A DNA stretch of 64,000 nt from Paraburkholderia rhizosphaerae (GTDB lineage Bacteria > Pseudomonadota > Gammaproteobacteria > Burkholderiales > Burkholderiaceae), in NCBI RefSeq assembly GCF_004366595.1, contig NZ_SORE01000021.1:62001-126000 (forward strand), written 5' to 3'. The first letter of the stretch is position 1, and every line of letters starts with the position of its first letter. The position numbers were made by a program, and so were the translations under genes. Positions 35,499-43,887 of this stretch are shown piece after piece. A model generated the notes under the pieces. The model had not been told where the DNA came from. It made no database searches and saw only the letters and a program-made list of their open reading frames with translations.

Positions 35499-36740
35499 TC
35501 AGTGTGCTCCCGAGTGTTGATCTGCGGAGGTTGTCAGATTCGCTTTGCCGTTTGCGCGGACCGCGCTGACGACCTTGTCGGCGGCATCCGCGAGATGGTC
35601 GGCCGACAGAATCGGCAAGCCGGAGTCGCGCAGAATCTGCTTGCCGAGCTCGACGTTCGTGCCTTCGAGACGCACCACGAGCGGCACACGCAGATCCACT
35701 TCACGCGCGGCGCTGACGACGCCTTCGGCGATCACATCGCAACGCATGATGCCGCCGAAGATGTTCACCAGAATCGCTTCGACCTTCGGGTCGCGGAGAA
35801 TCAGGCGGAACGCGGTCGCGACGCGCTCCTTCGTCGCGCCGCCGCCGACATCGAGAAAATTCGCCGGTTCGCCGCCGTATAGCTTGATGATGTCCATGGT
35901 CGCCATTGCGAGGCCGGCGCCGTTCACCATGCAGCCGATGTTGCCGTCGAGCGTCACATAGTTGAGTCCGTGTTTCGCGGCCTCGAGTTCGGCCGGATCT
36001 TCCTCGGCTTCGTCGCGCAATGCCTCGATCGGCGGGTGACGGAACAGCGCGTTATCGTCGAAATTAATCTTCGCGTCGAGTGCGACGACGTCGCCCGATG
36101 CGGTCACGACGAGCGGATTGATCTCGACAATCGATGCATCCAGCTCGACGAACGCGCGGTACGCATTGACGATGAACTGCGTCGCGGCCTTGATCTGATT
36201 GCCGACGAGGCCGAGCCCGAAAGCGATCTGCCGTGCGTGAAACGGCTGCAGACCGGTGGCGGGATCGATCGCGACCTTCAGGATCTTGTCCGGCGTGCGC
36301 GCCGCGACTTCCTCGATTTCCATGCCGCCTTCGGTCGACGCCATCACCGTGATGCGCGAGGTCGCGCGGTCGATCAGCATCCCGAGATACAGCTCGCGCT
36401 CGATCGCACAGCCTTCTTCAATATAGACGCGCTTCACTTCGCGCCCGCTGGGCCCGGTCTGCTTCGTCACCAGCACCGACGACAGCATCTGCGCGGCGTT
36501 TTTTCCCACCGCGTCGACCGACTTGACCACCCGCACGCCACCCGGGCCATTACGATCGTTAGTGAAGCGCCCCGCGCCGCGGCCGCCCGCATGAATCTGC
36601 GATTTGACGACCCATACCGTGCCGCCGAGTTCGCGCGCCGCTGCCTCTGCCTCGTCCGGCGTAAACGCGACGCGGCCGTTCGGCACCGCGACGCCATAGC
36701 CTCTTAGCAGTTCTTTCGCCTGATATTCGTGAATGTTCAC
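35499..36740 (-). CDS. sucC: Succinate-CoA ligase (ADP-forming) beta subunit, second copy
   Basis: A 413-residue beta subunit: ATP-grasp N-terminus (MNIHEYQAKELLRGYGVAVP, VVKSQIHAGGRG), EINPLVVTASGDVVALDAKI, and the CoA-ligase domain with GNIGCMVNGAGLAMATMDII, NFLDVGGGATKERV and NIFGGIMRCDVIAEG. It is about 25 residues longer than the usual 388, partly through an insert after GGRG (GRFTNDRNGPGG) of the kind I recall in alphaproteobacterial and mitochondrial SucC, and partly through a C-terminal tail. That suggests a paralogue distinct from the betaproteobacterial housekeeping copy. Transcription starts in the operator-bearing region at 36.8 kb. Confidence 0.9.
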   Translation of the reverse strand: MNIHEYQAKELLRGYGVAVPNGRVAFTPDEAEAAARELGGTVWVVKSQIHAGGRGAGRFTNDRNGPGGVRVVKSVDAVGKNAAQMLSSVLVTKQTGPSGREVKRVYIEEGCAIERELYLGMLIDRATSRITVMASTEGGMEIEEVAARTPDKILKVAIDPATGLQPFHARQIAFGLGLVGNQIKAATQFIVNAYRAFVELDASIVEINPLVVTASGDVVALDAKINFDDNALFRHPPIEALRDEAEEDPAELEAAKHGLNYVTLDGNIGCMVNGAGLAMATMDIIKLYGGEPANFLDVGGGATKERVATAFRLILRDPKVEAILVNIFGGIMRCDVIAEGVVSAAREVDLRVPLVVRLEGTNVELGKQILRDSGLPILSADHLADAADKVVSAVRANGKANLTTSADQHSGAH

Positions 36741-36804
36741 AGACTCCTCACTGGGTTCGTTTCGGGACTGGGGCAGTGGGAAACACTTCTTGACGGGCTG
36801 TGAA

Positions 36805-36826
36805 ATATGGTATGTGATATATCAGA
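36805..36826. promoter_or_regulatory. Candidate GntR/FCD operator, site 1 (sucC side)
   Basis: A 22-bp element with the core ggtatgtgatatatca (36809-36824), 65 bases upstream of sucC. It matches site 2 in inverted orientation at 20 of 22 positions. The AT-rich half-palindromic core fits FCD-type GntR binding. Confidence 0.65.
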
Positions 36827-36969
36827 GCGATACAAGACGAAGGAGTGGTCGGTATTTTCCCTCGGTCGAAGGCAATTCGCGTGCTGAGAACACGCGGAAC
36901 GCCTTACCAGGAAAGGCTTCGCAGGATCAGACAGTGGCGCGCCGCAGCATCAAAATACGCTTGCTGCAT

Positions 36970-36991
36970 TGTGATATATCACATACCGTAT
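36970..36991. promoter_or_regulatory. Candidate GntR/FCD operator, site 2 (frc side)
   Basis: The inverted copy of site 1; it includes a perfect 14-bp palindrome (tgtgatatatcaca, 36970-36983). It lies 99 bases upstream of the short ORF that precedes frc. The 146-base spacing between the two sites would allow a loop across the divergent promoters. Confidence 0.68.
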
Positions 36992-37089
36992 TGATCGGGA
37001 CATGCACATGATGTCTGTCGTGTTACAAGCCAGCGAATCCGGCCGCGTCCATCGATAACCGCCAGATCACGATCGATAAGGAGACGACT

Positions 37090-37176
37090 ATGTCCGCAAA
37101 ACTTTTATTCCCCAACCCCGGCATCGGTGCTCGCGGCGACGCGCGGCGCGCGATTCACCCGACCATCGACAAGTGA
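37090..37176 (+). CDS. Short ORF (28 aa) directly upstream of frc
   Basis: ATG 37090 is preceded by AAGGAG at an ideal distance. The frame reads MSAKLLFPNPGIGARGDARR then AIHPTIDK and stops 19 bases before the frc start, with frc's own GGAGGAG in between. The strong ribosome site and tight position suggest it is translated, as a leader peptide or small protein. No family is recognised. It could also be the remnant of a longer gene. Confidence 0.45.
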   Translation: MSAKLLFPNPGIGARGDARRAIHPTIDK

Positions 37177-37195
37177 AGCAGGGAGGAGACAGATC

Positions 37196-38443
37196 ATGGG
37201 TAAGGCACTTGACGGTGTGCGCATTCTCGATTTCACACACGTGCAGTCGGGTCCGACCTGCACGCAGCTACTGGCATGGTTCGGCGCCGATGTGATCAAG
37301 GTAGAGAAGGCCGGCACGGGCGATATTACGCGCGAGCAACTGCGCGATATTCCCGATGCGGACAGCCTCTACTTCACGATGCTCAACCATAACAAGCGGT
37401 CGGTGACCATCGATACGAAGAATCCGGAAGGCAAACAGGTTCTCGAAACGCTGATCAAGAGCTGCGACGTGCTGGTCGAAAACTTCGCGCCGGGCGCGCT
37501 CGACCGCATGGGCTTCTCGTGGGAACGCATCCAGGAACTGAATCCGCGGATGATCGTCGCGTCGGTGAAGGGCTTCGGCCCCGGGCCTTACGAGGACTGC
37601 AAGGTTTATGAGAACGTCGCGCAATGCGCGGGCGGCGCGGCGTCGACGACCGGCTTCGACGATGGTCCTCCGGTCGTGAGCGGTGCGCAGATCGGCGATA
37701 GCGGCACGGGCCTGCACCTCGCGCTTGGCATCGTCACCGCGCTGTACCAGCGCACGATGACTGGCCGCGGCCAGAAGGTGCTCGCCGCGATGCAGGACGG
37801 CGTGCTGAACCTGTGCCGCGTGAAGCTGCGCGACCAGCAACGCCTCGAGCGCACCGGCGTCATGAAGGAGTATCCGCAGTACCCGAACGGCACGTTCGGC
37901 GAAGCCGTGCCGCGCGCCGGCAACGCGTCGGGCGGCGGCCAGCCGGGCTGGATTCTGAAGTGCAAGGGCTGGGAAGCCGATCCGAACGCGTACATCTACT
38001 TCATCACGCAAGCGCCGGTGTGGGCGAAGATCTGCAACGTGATCGGCAAGGAAGAGTGGGCGACCGATCCCGACTACGCAACGGCGACTGCGCGCTTGCC
38101 GCGCCTGAAGGAAATCTTCGCCGAGATCGAGCGCTGGACGATGACGAAGACCAAGTTCGAGGCGATGGACATCCTCAACAAGTACGACATTCCATGCGGT
38201 CCGATCCTGTCCATGAAGGAGATCGCGGAAGATCAGTCGCTGCGCAAGACCGGCACGATCGTCGAGGTCGATCATCCGGTGCGCGGTAAATATCTGACCG
38301 TTGGCAATCCTATCAAGCTGTCGGACAGCCCGACAGACGTCACGCGCTCGCCGTTGCTTGGCGAGCATACCGACGAAGTGCTGGCCGAGATCGGCTATTC
38401 GCCGGAACAGATCGACCTGTTGCGCACCGCGGGCGCAATCTGA
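37196..38443 (+). CDS. frc: Formyl-CoA:oxalate CoA-transferase
   Basis: A 415-residue class III CoA-transferase. It starts MGKALDGVRILDFTHVQSGP after GGGAGGAG; an earlier in-frame start covers the short upstream ORF region and is unlikely. The catalytic Asp168 is in SGAQIGDSGTG, the glycine loop is GNASGGGQPGW, and RVKLRDQQRLERTG is typical of Frc. Residue 48 is Gln (TREQLRD), as I recall for E. coli YfdW, where Oxalobacter Frc has Trp. It moves CoA from formyl-CoA (or succinyl-CoA) to oxalate in the cytosol, giving oxalyl-CoA. No oxc gene accompanies it. It is followed by the acyl-CoA ligase gene after 123 bases. Confidence 0.94.
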   Translation: MGKALDGVRILDFTHVQSGPTCTQLLAWFGADVIKVEKAGTGDITREQLRDIPDADSLYFTMLNHNKRSVTIDTKNPEGKQVLETLIKSCDVLVENFAPGALDRMGFSWERIQELNPRMIVASVKGFGPGPYEDCKVYENVAQCAGGAASTTGFDDGPPVVSGAQIGDSGTGLHLALGIVTALYQRTMTGRGQKVLAAMQDGVLNLCRVKLRDQQRLERTGVMKEYPQYPNGTFGEAVPRAGNASGGGQPGWILKCKGWEADPNAYIYFITQAPVWAKICNVIGKEEWATDPDYATATARLPRLKEIFAEIERWTMTKTKFEAMDILNKYDIPCGPILSMKEIAEDQSLRKTGTIVEVDHPVRGKYLTVGNPIKLSDSPTDVTRSPLLGEHTDEVLAEIGYSPEQIDLLRTAGAI

Positions 38444-38566
38444 GCGGTAACGGTGTGCGTGTAGCAAGCCGGCAGTGCGCGTGTCCTTGATGCGTCGCCT
38501 GCCGGCACAGCAACCGGCAGATGGCAGGCCGGGTGACTTCATAACCAGAATCGGAGACGAGACGAT

Positions 38567-40759
38567 ATGGCATACGAAGACTCCCTATCGCTGCAGGATC
38601 GCGGCGGCGCTCACTTGTCGAATCGCGCGGCTGAGCCGAACAAGGCGGTCGTGCGGCACATTCTGGACAGTGTAAAAGCGGAAGGCCGCACGTCGCTGAC
38701 GGCCCCTGAAGGCAAGCTGGTTTGCGACGCGTATGGCATCGCGGTGCCGAAAGAAGGGCTCGCGACCGACGCGCGCGAGGCCGCGCAGATTGCCTCGCAG
38801 ATGGGCTTCCCGGTGGTGCTGAAGATTGTGTCTCCCGAGATCCTGCACAAGACCGAAGCCGGTGGCGTGCTGGTCGGCCTGAAGGACGCGGCCGAAGTGG
38901 AGCGCGGCTTCGCGACGATCATGGACAACGCGAAGCGCTACAACGCGAGCGCGAATCTGCATGGCGTGCAGGTGCAGCAGATGATCGGCGGTGGCCAGGA
39001 AGTGATTATCGGCGCGGTGACCGATCCGTCGTTCGGCAAGCTCGTCGCATTTGGTCTGGGCGGCGTGCTCGTCGAAGTGCTGAAGGACATCACGTTCCGT
39101 CTCGCGCCCGCGACGCTCGACGATGCGAGTTCGATGCTCGACAGCATTGCCGCGGCGGACATCCTGAAGGGCGTACGCGGTGGCGAAGCGGTCGATCGCG
39201 ACGCGCTCGCGACGCTGATCCAGAACGTATCGCAGCTCGTCGCCGACTTTCCGGAGATCTCCGAGCTGGACCTGAACCCGGTATTTGCCAGCAAAAACGG
39301 CGCGATCGCGGCGGACGTGCGGATCGTGCTTGATTTCGCGCCGCCTGCGCCGCGCTACCGGCCGAGCCAGCAGGACATCGTGCGGCAGATGAACCGCATC
39401 ATGCGGCCGGACCGGGTCGCGGTGATCGGCGCATCGGCTGAGGACGGCAAGATCGGCAACTCGGTGATGAAGAACCTGATCAATGGTGGCTACAAGGGCG
39501 AGATCCTGCCGATTCACCCGAAAGCCGATGAAATTCTCGGCCGCAAAGCGTACAGGAGCGTGCTCGATGTGCCCGGCGATATCGACGTCGCGGTATTCGC
39601 GATTCCCGCGAAATTCGTTGCGGCTGCATTGACCGAAGTTGGCAAGAAGAAAATTCCGGGCGCCGTGCTGATTCCGTCCGGGTTCGCGGAAACCGGCAAT
39701 GTCGAGGGCCAGGAAGAAATCGTGCGTATTGCGCGCGAATACGACATTCGGCTGATGGGCCCGAATATCTACGGCTTCTATTACACGCCGAAGAATCTGT
39801 GCGCGACCTTCTGCACCCCATACGACGTGCAGGGTAAGGCGGCGCTGTCGTCGCAATCGGGCGGCATCGGCATGGCGATTATCGGCTTCTCGCGTTCGGC
39901 GAAGATGGGTGTGTCCGCCATTGTCGGCCTTGGCAACAAATCGGATATCGACGAAGACGACCTGCTGACGTTCTTCGAACAGGACGAGCACACCGAGATC
40001 ATCGCGCAGCACTGCGAGGATCTGAAGGATGGCCGCGCGTTCGCGCAAGCCGCGGCGCGGGTGTCGAAGAAAAAGCCGGTGGTGGTGCTCAAGGCCGGTC
40101 GCACGAGCCTCGGCGCTCGCGCGGCGAGCTCGCACACGGGAGCGCTGGCGGGCAACGATCGCATCTATGAGGATGTGTTCAAGCAGTGCGGTGTGATCCG
40201 GGCGCGGTCGCTGCGCGACCTGCTCGAATTCGCACGCGGTATTCCGAAGCTGCCGACGCCGCAGGGCGAGAACGTCGTGATCATTACCGGCGCGGGCGGT
40301 TCGGGGGTGCTGCTGTCGGATGCGTGCGTCGACAACGGCCTTTCGCTGATGACGATGCCCGCCGATCTCGACGCGGCATTCCGCAAGTTCATTCCGCCAT
40401 TCGGCGCAGCGGGCAACCCGGTCGACATCACCGGCGGCGAGCCACCGACCACCTACGCGAATACGATCCGGCTCGGTCTCGAGGACCCGCGCATCCATTC
40501 GATCATTCTCGGCTACTGGCACACGATCATTACGCCGCCGATGGTCTTCGCGAAGCTCGTGATCGAAGTGAAAGAAGAAATGAAGGCGAAGGGCATCGAA
40601 AAGCCGATCGTCGCATCGCTTGCGGGCGACGTGCAGGTCGAGGAAGCAGCCGAGTACCTGTATCAGCATGGCGTGCCGGCTTATGCGTATTCGACGGAAA
40701 TTCCGGTGGCGGTGCTCGGCGCGAAGTACAAGTGGGCGCGCGGCGCAGGGCGAATCTGA
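38567..40759 (+). CDS. Fused ADP-forming acyl-CoA ligase (acetate-CoA ligase family)
   Basis: A 730-residue single-chain NDP-forming acyl-CoA synthetase. The ATP-grasp beta-type domain is N-terminal (about residues 30-245; LKIVSPEILHKTEAGGVLVG, GGGQEVIIGAVTDPSFGKLV). The CoA-binding domain follows (about 270-400; RPDRVAVIGASAEDGKIGNS). The alpha-type ligase domain is last (about 400-720) with phosphohistidine loop ASSHTGALAGND. This order (beta then alpha) is the permuted form. It would activate a carboxylic acid with ATP and CoA, forming ADP. Acetate is the family default, but beside frc it could supply the CoA ester that starts oxalate activation. GGAG precedes the ATG. Confidence 0.9.
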   Translation: MAYEDSLSLQDRGGAHLSNRAAEPNKAVVRHILDSVKAEGRTSLTAPEGKLVCDAYGIAVPKEGLATDAREAAQIASQMGFPVVLKIVSPEILHKTEAGGVLVGLKDAAEVERGFATIMDNAKRYNASANLHGVQVQQMIGGGQEVIIGAVTDPSFGKLVAFGLGGVLVEVLKDITFRLAPATLDDASSMLDSIAAADILKGVRGGEAVDRDALATLIQNVSQLVADFPEISELDLNPVFASKNGAIAADVRIVLDFAPPAPRYRPSQQDIVRQMNRIMRPDRVAVIGASAEDGKIGNSVMKNLINGGYKGEILPIHPKADEILGRKAYRSVLDVPGDIDVAVFAIPAKFVAAALTEVGKKKIPGAVLIPSGFAETGNVEGQEEIVRIAREYDIRLMGPNIYGFYYTPKNLCATFCTPYDVQGKAALSSQSGGIGMAIIGFSRSAKMGVSAIVGLGNKSDIDEDDLLTFFEQDEHTEIIAQHCEDLKDGRAFAQAAARVSKKKPVVVLKAGRTSLGARAASSHTGALAGNDRIYEDVFKQCGVIRARSLRDLLEFARGIPKLPTPQGENVVIITGAGGSGVLLSDACVDNGLSLMTMPADLDAAFRKFIPPFGAAGNPVDITGGEPPTTYANTIRLGLEDPRIHSIILGYWHTIITPPMVFAKLVIEVKEEMKAKGIEKPIVASLAGDVQVEEAAEYLYQHGVPAYAYSTEIPVAVLGAKYKWARGAGRI

Positions 40760-40841
40760 AAAAGCGTCGTTCGTTGTGTATGCAACAAGCACCGGCGTGG
40801 CCCTATTATCGTAACCACGCCGGTTGCGTAACGGAGTACGT

Positions 40842-41657
40842 ATGGAAACCTGGATGCGTTTTTTGTCGACGGATGACCGCGTCGTGTTCGGCAAGGTCGA
40901 AGACGGCAATCTGCACGAACACCTGAGCCTCGAGCATCCGGTGCCGACCGGCGCGGTATGGCCGGTGCGCGCGTTGAAAGCATTGGCGCCATGCGCGCCG
41001 CGCAAGGTCGTCGCGCTATGGAATAACTTTCATGCACTCGCCGCGAAGCTGGAAAAGCCGGTGCCTGCGCATCCGCTGTTTCTGATCAAGCCGGCTGAGT
41101 CTGTGATCGGCGCCGACGAGCCGATCCGGCGACCCGCGCATTATGCGGGGAAGATTGCCTATGAAGGAGAGCTTGGCATCGTGATCGGCAAGCGCTGCCG
41201 CGATGTGAGCGTCGACGAAGCGGCTGCGTCGATTTTCGGCTACACGATCGTCAACGACGTGACTGCCGCAGAACTCCTTAACGAAAATCCGCACTTTCCT
41301 CAATGGTGCAGAGCGAAAGGATTCGATACCTTCTGCTGTATCGGACCCGCGATCGCGACGGATTTTGACTGGCGATCGGCGCGCGTCATCACGACACTCG
41401 ACGGCGTCGAGCGTCAGAACTATCCGCTGTCGGATATGGTCTTCACGCCGGCGGAGCAGGTCAGCATGATTTCCCAGGACATGACGCTCGAACCCGGTGA
41501 CGTGATCGCATGCGGCACGTCGCTCGGCGTCGGCTCGATCAAGGACGGCGGGGCGGTGTCAGTCACGATCGACGGAATCGGCACTTTGACGAACCGGCTT
41601 GCGGCAGCGGGCTTGTCCGGTCAGCAAGCGGCATCCGCCGCTGCGAGCGCAGTTTGA
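40842..41657 (+). CDS. Fumarylacetoacetate hydrolase (FAH) family protein
   Basis: A 271-residue protein from ATG 40842 (METWMRFLSTDDRVVFG) with CGGAG before it. The FAH domain (about residues 75-265) has LFLIKPAESVIGADEPIRRP, YEGELGIVIGKRCRDVS with metal-binding Glu residues, FGYTIVNDVTAAELL and GDVIACGTSLGVGS. Family members cleave or decarboxylate 2-oxo acids (acylpyruvases, oxaloacetate decarboxylases, isomerases). In this block, oxaloacetate decarboxylation or hydrolysis of a C4 keto acid is possible. It is in line with frc and the ligase and probably co-transcribed. Confidence 0.88.
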   Translation: METWMRFLSTDDRVVFGKVEDGNLHEHLSLEHPVPTGAVWPVRALKALAPCAPRKVVALWNNFHALAAKLEKPVPAHPLFLIKPAESVIGADEPIRRPAHYAGKIAYEGELGIVIGKRCRDVSVDEAAASIFGYTIVNDVTAAELLNENPHFPQWCRAKGFDTFCCIGPAIATDFDWRSARVITTLDGVERQNYPLSDMVFTPAEQVSMISQDMTLEPGDVIACGTSLGVGSIKDGGAVSVTIDGIGTLTNRLAAAGLSGQQAASAAASAV

Positions 41658-41701
41658 AACGGCATGAATAAATGATCGGCGGTACAGATCGAGGAGAGAA
41701 C

Positions 41702-42430
41702 ATGCCGGATGGTGTGGCTGGTTCGGACCAGCCCGATATCGGCGACGTAAGCGGCCGGCGTCGCCAGTCATTGGTTGCGCTTGCAACTATCGCCTGTTGT
41801 GGCGTGGGACTGGTCTCGCTGGCCGGCGCTTTCGTGCGGTATTTTTCTTCTCCGTGGACGCTGACGTTGAAGCAGAGCGGCGAGCGCATCGAACTGTATG
41901 TCGCGGTATTCGCCGGTGCATTGCTGGTCGCCGCATCCGCACTCGCATTCTTCAGACTGCGCAATACCATGCGCGCCGCAGTACAAACGCATGTGAGCGC
42001 GTGCCCGGGTTGCGCGCTCGTCGATCTGTTCGCATTGCTGCTGTGCATCTGGCTTGGCTATGGCTTCGTGACGGAGGCGTCTCCGGCATTGGGGCTTTCG
42101 GTGTTGGTCGCGGCGGCCGGACTTTCCGCAGCATTGGGCGTGCATCTGGCCGCGACCGTGGATGACCGCTACGGCCTGCTGGTTGCCGCGGCGCACGGAC
42201 GTCGCTGGCATCCCGCGCATCGCGCACATTGCGGCTCGACGCGGCGGCGCGCGGCGTTATTCCGTGTCGAATGGCGTGCCGATGCGATGAACAGGTGGCC
42301 GTCAGACGATTTTACGCAGCGCTGGACACTAACCGTTGCGCCGACGCGGAGCAGGGCTGCGAGACACTGCGCGCTGCGTAATCGCGGCGATCGGCGTCAG
42401 ACTGGACGCAATCGGGGTATCGGACGATGA
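41702..42430 (+). CDS. Hypothetical membrane protein
   Basis: From ATG 41702 (GAGGAGAGAAC before it) a 242-residue protein. Three or four hydrophobic segments are seen: about residues 25-48, 63-83, 98-120 and 125-145 (ALGLSVLVAAAGLSAALGVH). The C-terminal 80 residues are Arg-rich and atypical (TRSRAARHCALRNRGDRRQT), which raises the possibility of a frameshift in the last third. No family is recognised. It lies 44 bases after the FAH gene on the same strand. Confidence 0.5.
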   Translation: MPDGVAGSDQPDIGDVSGRRRQSLVALATIACCGVGLVSLAGAFVRYFSSPWTLTLKQSGERIELYVAVFAGALLVAASALAFFRLRNTMRAAVQTHVSACPGCALVDLFALLLCIWLGYGFVTEASPALGLSVLVAAAGLSAALGVHLAATVDDRYGLLVAAAHGRRWHPAHRAHCGSTRRRAALFRVEWRADAMNRWPSDDFTQRWTLTVAPTRSRAARHCALRNRGDRRQTGRNRGIGR

Positions 42431-42540
42431 AGCGGTCCATAAAGCGGCGTCTGCGCGAATTGCATCGATTTGAGCATCGACATGAACGGGCGCCCGCGGT
42501 CGGGCGCCACGCCATCGATCTTCGCGCAGCGCCAACCGGC

Positions 42541-42843
42541 TCAATCAGCCGCCGCTTCGCGGTAAAACTCAGTCTTCTTCTGGAAGATCAACTGTGCGAG
42601 AAAGTCGGCCTCGTACGCATTCAACAGGTGCGCATGAAACCGCTCGATATACGCGGTGATACGCGCGATTTCCGTATTGAATTCCTGCTTCAGCACGTCG
42701 ATGGTCTCGCTATCCCAGCGAAAACGCAGGCCGAGGTCACTGAAGGCACTGTTGTACGCGCACAGATTGGCTTCTTCGGCGCTGTTCGCGGCGACGTGAG
42801 CAGCGGGCGAAGCGTTAGGTGTGGCAACCGAAGCGTGATTCAT
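42541..42843 (-). CDS. Hypothetical protein (100 aa)
   Basis: Starts MNHASVATPNASPAAHVAAN with AGGAG before ATG 42843; a start 15 codons upstream lacks it. The C-terminal two-thirds look helical: FRWDSETIDVLKQEFNTEIA, then ITAYIERFHAHLLNAYEADF. No signal peptide or membrane helix is seen and no family is recognised. It is separated by 100 bases from the LysR gene on the same strand. Confidence 0.6.
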   Translation of the reverse strand: MNHASVATPNASPAAHVAANSAEEANLCAYNSAFSDLGLRFRWDSETIDVLKQEFNTEIARITAYIERFHAHLLNAYEADFLAQLIFQKKTEFYREAAAD

Positions 42844-42942
42844 GGCAGGACTCCTGAGCTGGCGAGTGATAAGACTCGCCTCAAGCATAGAAGCCCTGAT
42901 GGATTTGCAATAGTTAAAGTTTTATTGGAATTCTATTCAGCA

Positions 42943-43887
42943 TCACTTATGGGTGATCAGCTGCGTGACGCGGGTGATCTCTTCGATCTGGTTCGCGCCT
43001 TCTTCCATCAGGAACTGCTTGAAGGCGACCGCGACGGGTGGCAGGCGCTTGTTCTTCCGGTGCACAACGTACCAGTTGAGCATCACGGGAAAACCCTCGA
43101 CGTCGAGCACGACAAGATTGCCGACCTGCAGTTCGAGGCTGATCGTATGCGCGGAGAGGAAGGCGATGCCCATGCCCGCAATCACCGCCTGCTTGATCGT
43201 CTCGGTGCTTTTGATTTCCATCGCGATCTTGAGATTGGTGAGGCGCCCCGCGAAGCCTTCTTCCATCGAATTCCATGTGTCCGAGCCGCGCTCGCGCACG
43301 ACGAACGCCTCTTCGGCGAGTTGCGCCATCTTGATGCGGCGCTTACCCGCGAGCGGATGATCGGGCGCCGCGACGATCACGTACGGGTGCGGCGCGAACG
43401 CCTCGTTGACGGCGTCCATTTCGTGCGGCGGGCGCACCATCACCGCAAGGTCCGTTTGATTCGTCGCAAGCTGATGCAGCAGTTCTTCGCGGTTATGCAC
43501 CGAAAGGTTGAGTTCGACGCCCGAGTAGCGATGCGTGAATTCGGCGAGCAGGCGCGGAAAAAAGTAGTCACCCGCGCTGATGACCGCGACGTTCAGCTTG
43601 CCGCCGGACACGCCTTTAAGCTGGCTCATCGCTTCGTCCACTTCGTGGAACTGCTGGATGATCGTGCGGCTGTAGTGCAGCATCTCCGTGCCGGCCGTGG
43701 TCAGGTAGATTTTCTTGCCGAGCTGTTCGAAGAGCGGCAAGCCGGCGTGCTCTTCAAGCTGCCGGACTTGCGTGGAGACCGCGGGCTGCGTCAGATGCAA
43801 TTCTTCCGCGGCGCGCGAGAAGCTCAGATGCCGGGCGACAGTCTCGAACACCTTCAACTGGCGGAGTGTCGCATTTCTCATCGTCAT
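42943..43887 (-). CDS. LysR-family regulator (CbbR-like branch)
   Basis: A 314-residue regulator with helix-turn-helix RQLKVFETVARHLSFSRAAE, LHLTQPAVSTQVRQLEEHAG. The effector domain starts near residue 90 (GKLNVAVISAGDYFFPRLLA) and has VMVRPPHEMDAV in the pocket. The N-terminal pattern resembles CbbR/YeiE-type proteins. ATG 43887 or 43881 are both possible starts; no strong ribosome site was found. It is divergent to the OxlT-like gene, and a repeated 13-bp motif lies between them, so control of that gene is likely. Confidence 0.9.
   Translation of the reverse strand: MTMRNATLRQLKVFETVARHLSFSRAAEELHLTQPAVSTQVRQLEEHAGLPLFEQLGKKIYLTTAGTEMLHYSRTIIQQFHEVDEAMSQLKGVSGGKLNVAVISAGDYFFPRLLAEFTHRYSGVELNLSVHNREELLHQLATNQTDLAVMVRPPHEMDAVNEAFAPHPYVIVAAPDHPLAGKRRIKMAQLAEEAFVVRERGSDTWNSMEEGFAGRLTNLKIAMEIKSTETIKQAVIAGMGIAFLSAHTISLELQVGNLVVLDVEGFPVMLNWYVVHRKNKRLPPVAVAFKQFLMEEGANQIEEITRVTQLITHK

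Noticed and set aside
38585..41005. An 806-codon open frame antisense to the ADP-forming acyl-CoA ligase gene
   Set aside because: It mirrors the codon pattern of a well-recognised enzyme on the other strand, is Arg/His-rich and shows no domain. Long antisense frames are expected in GC-rich DNA.
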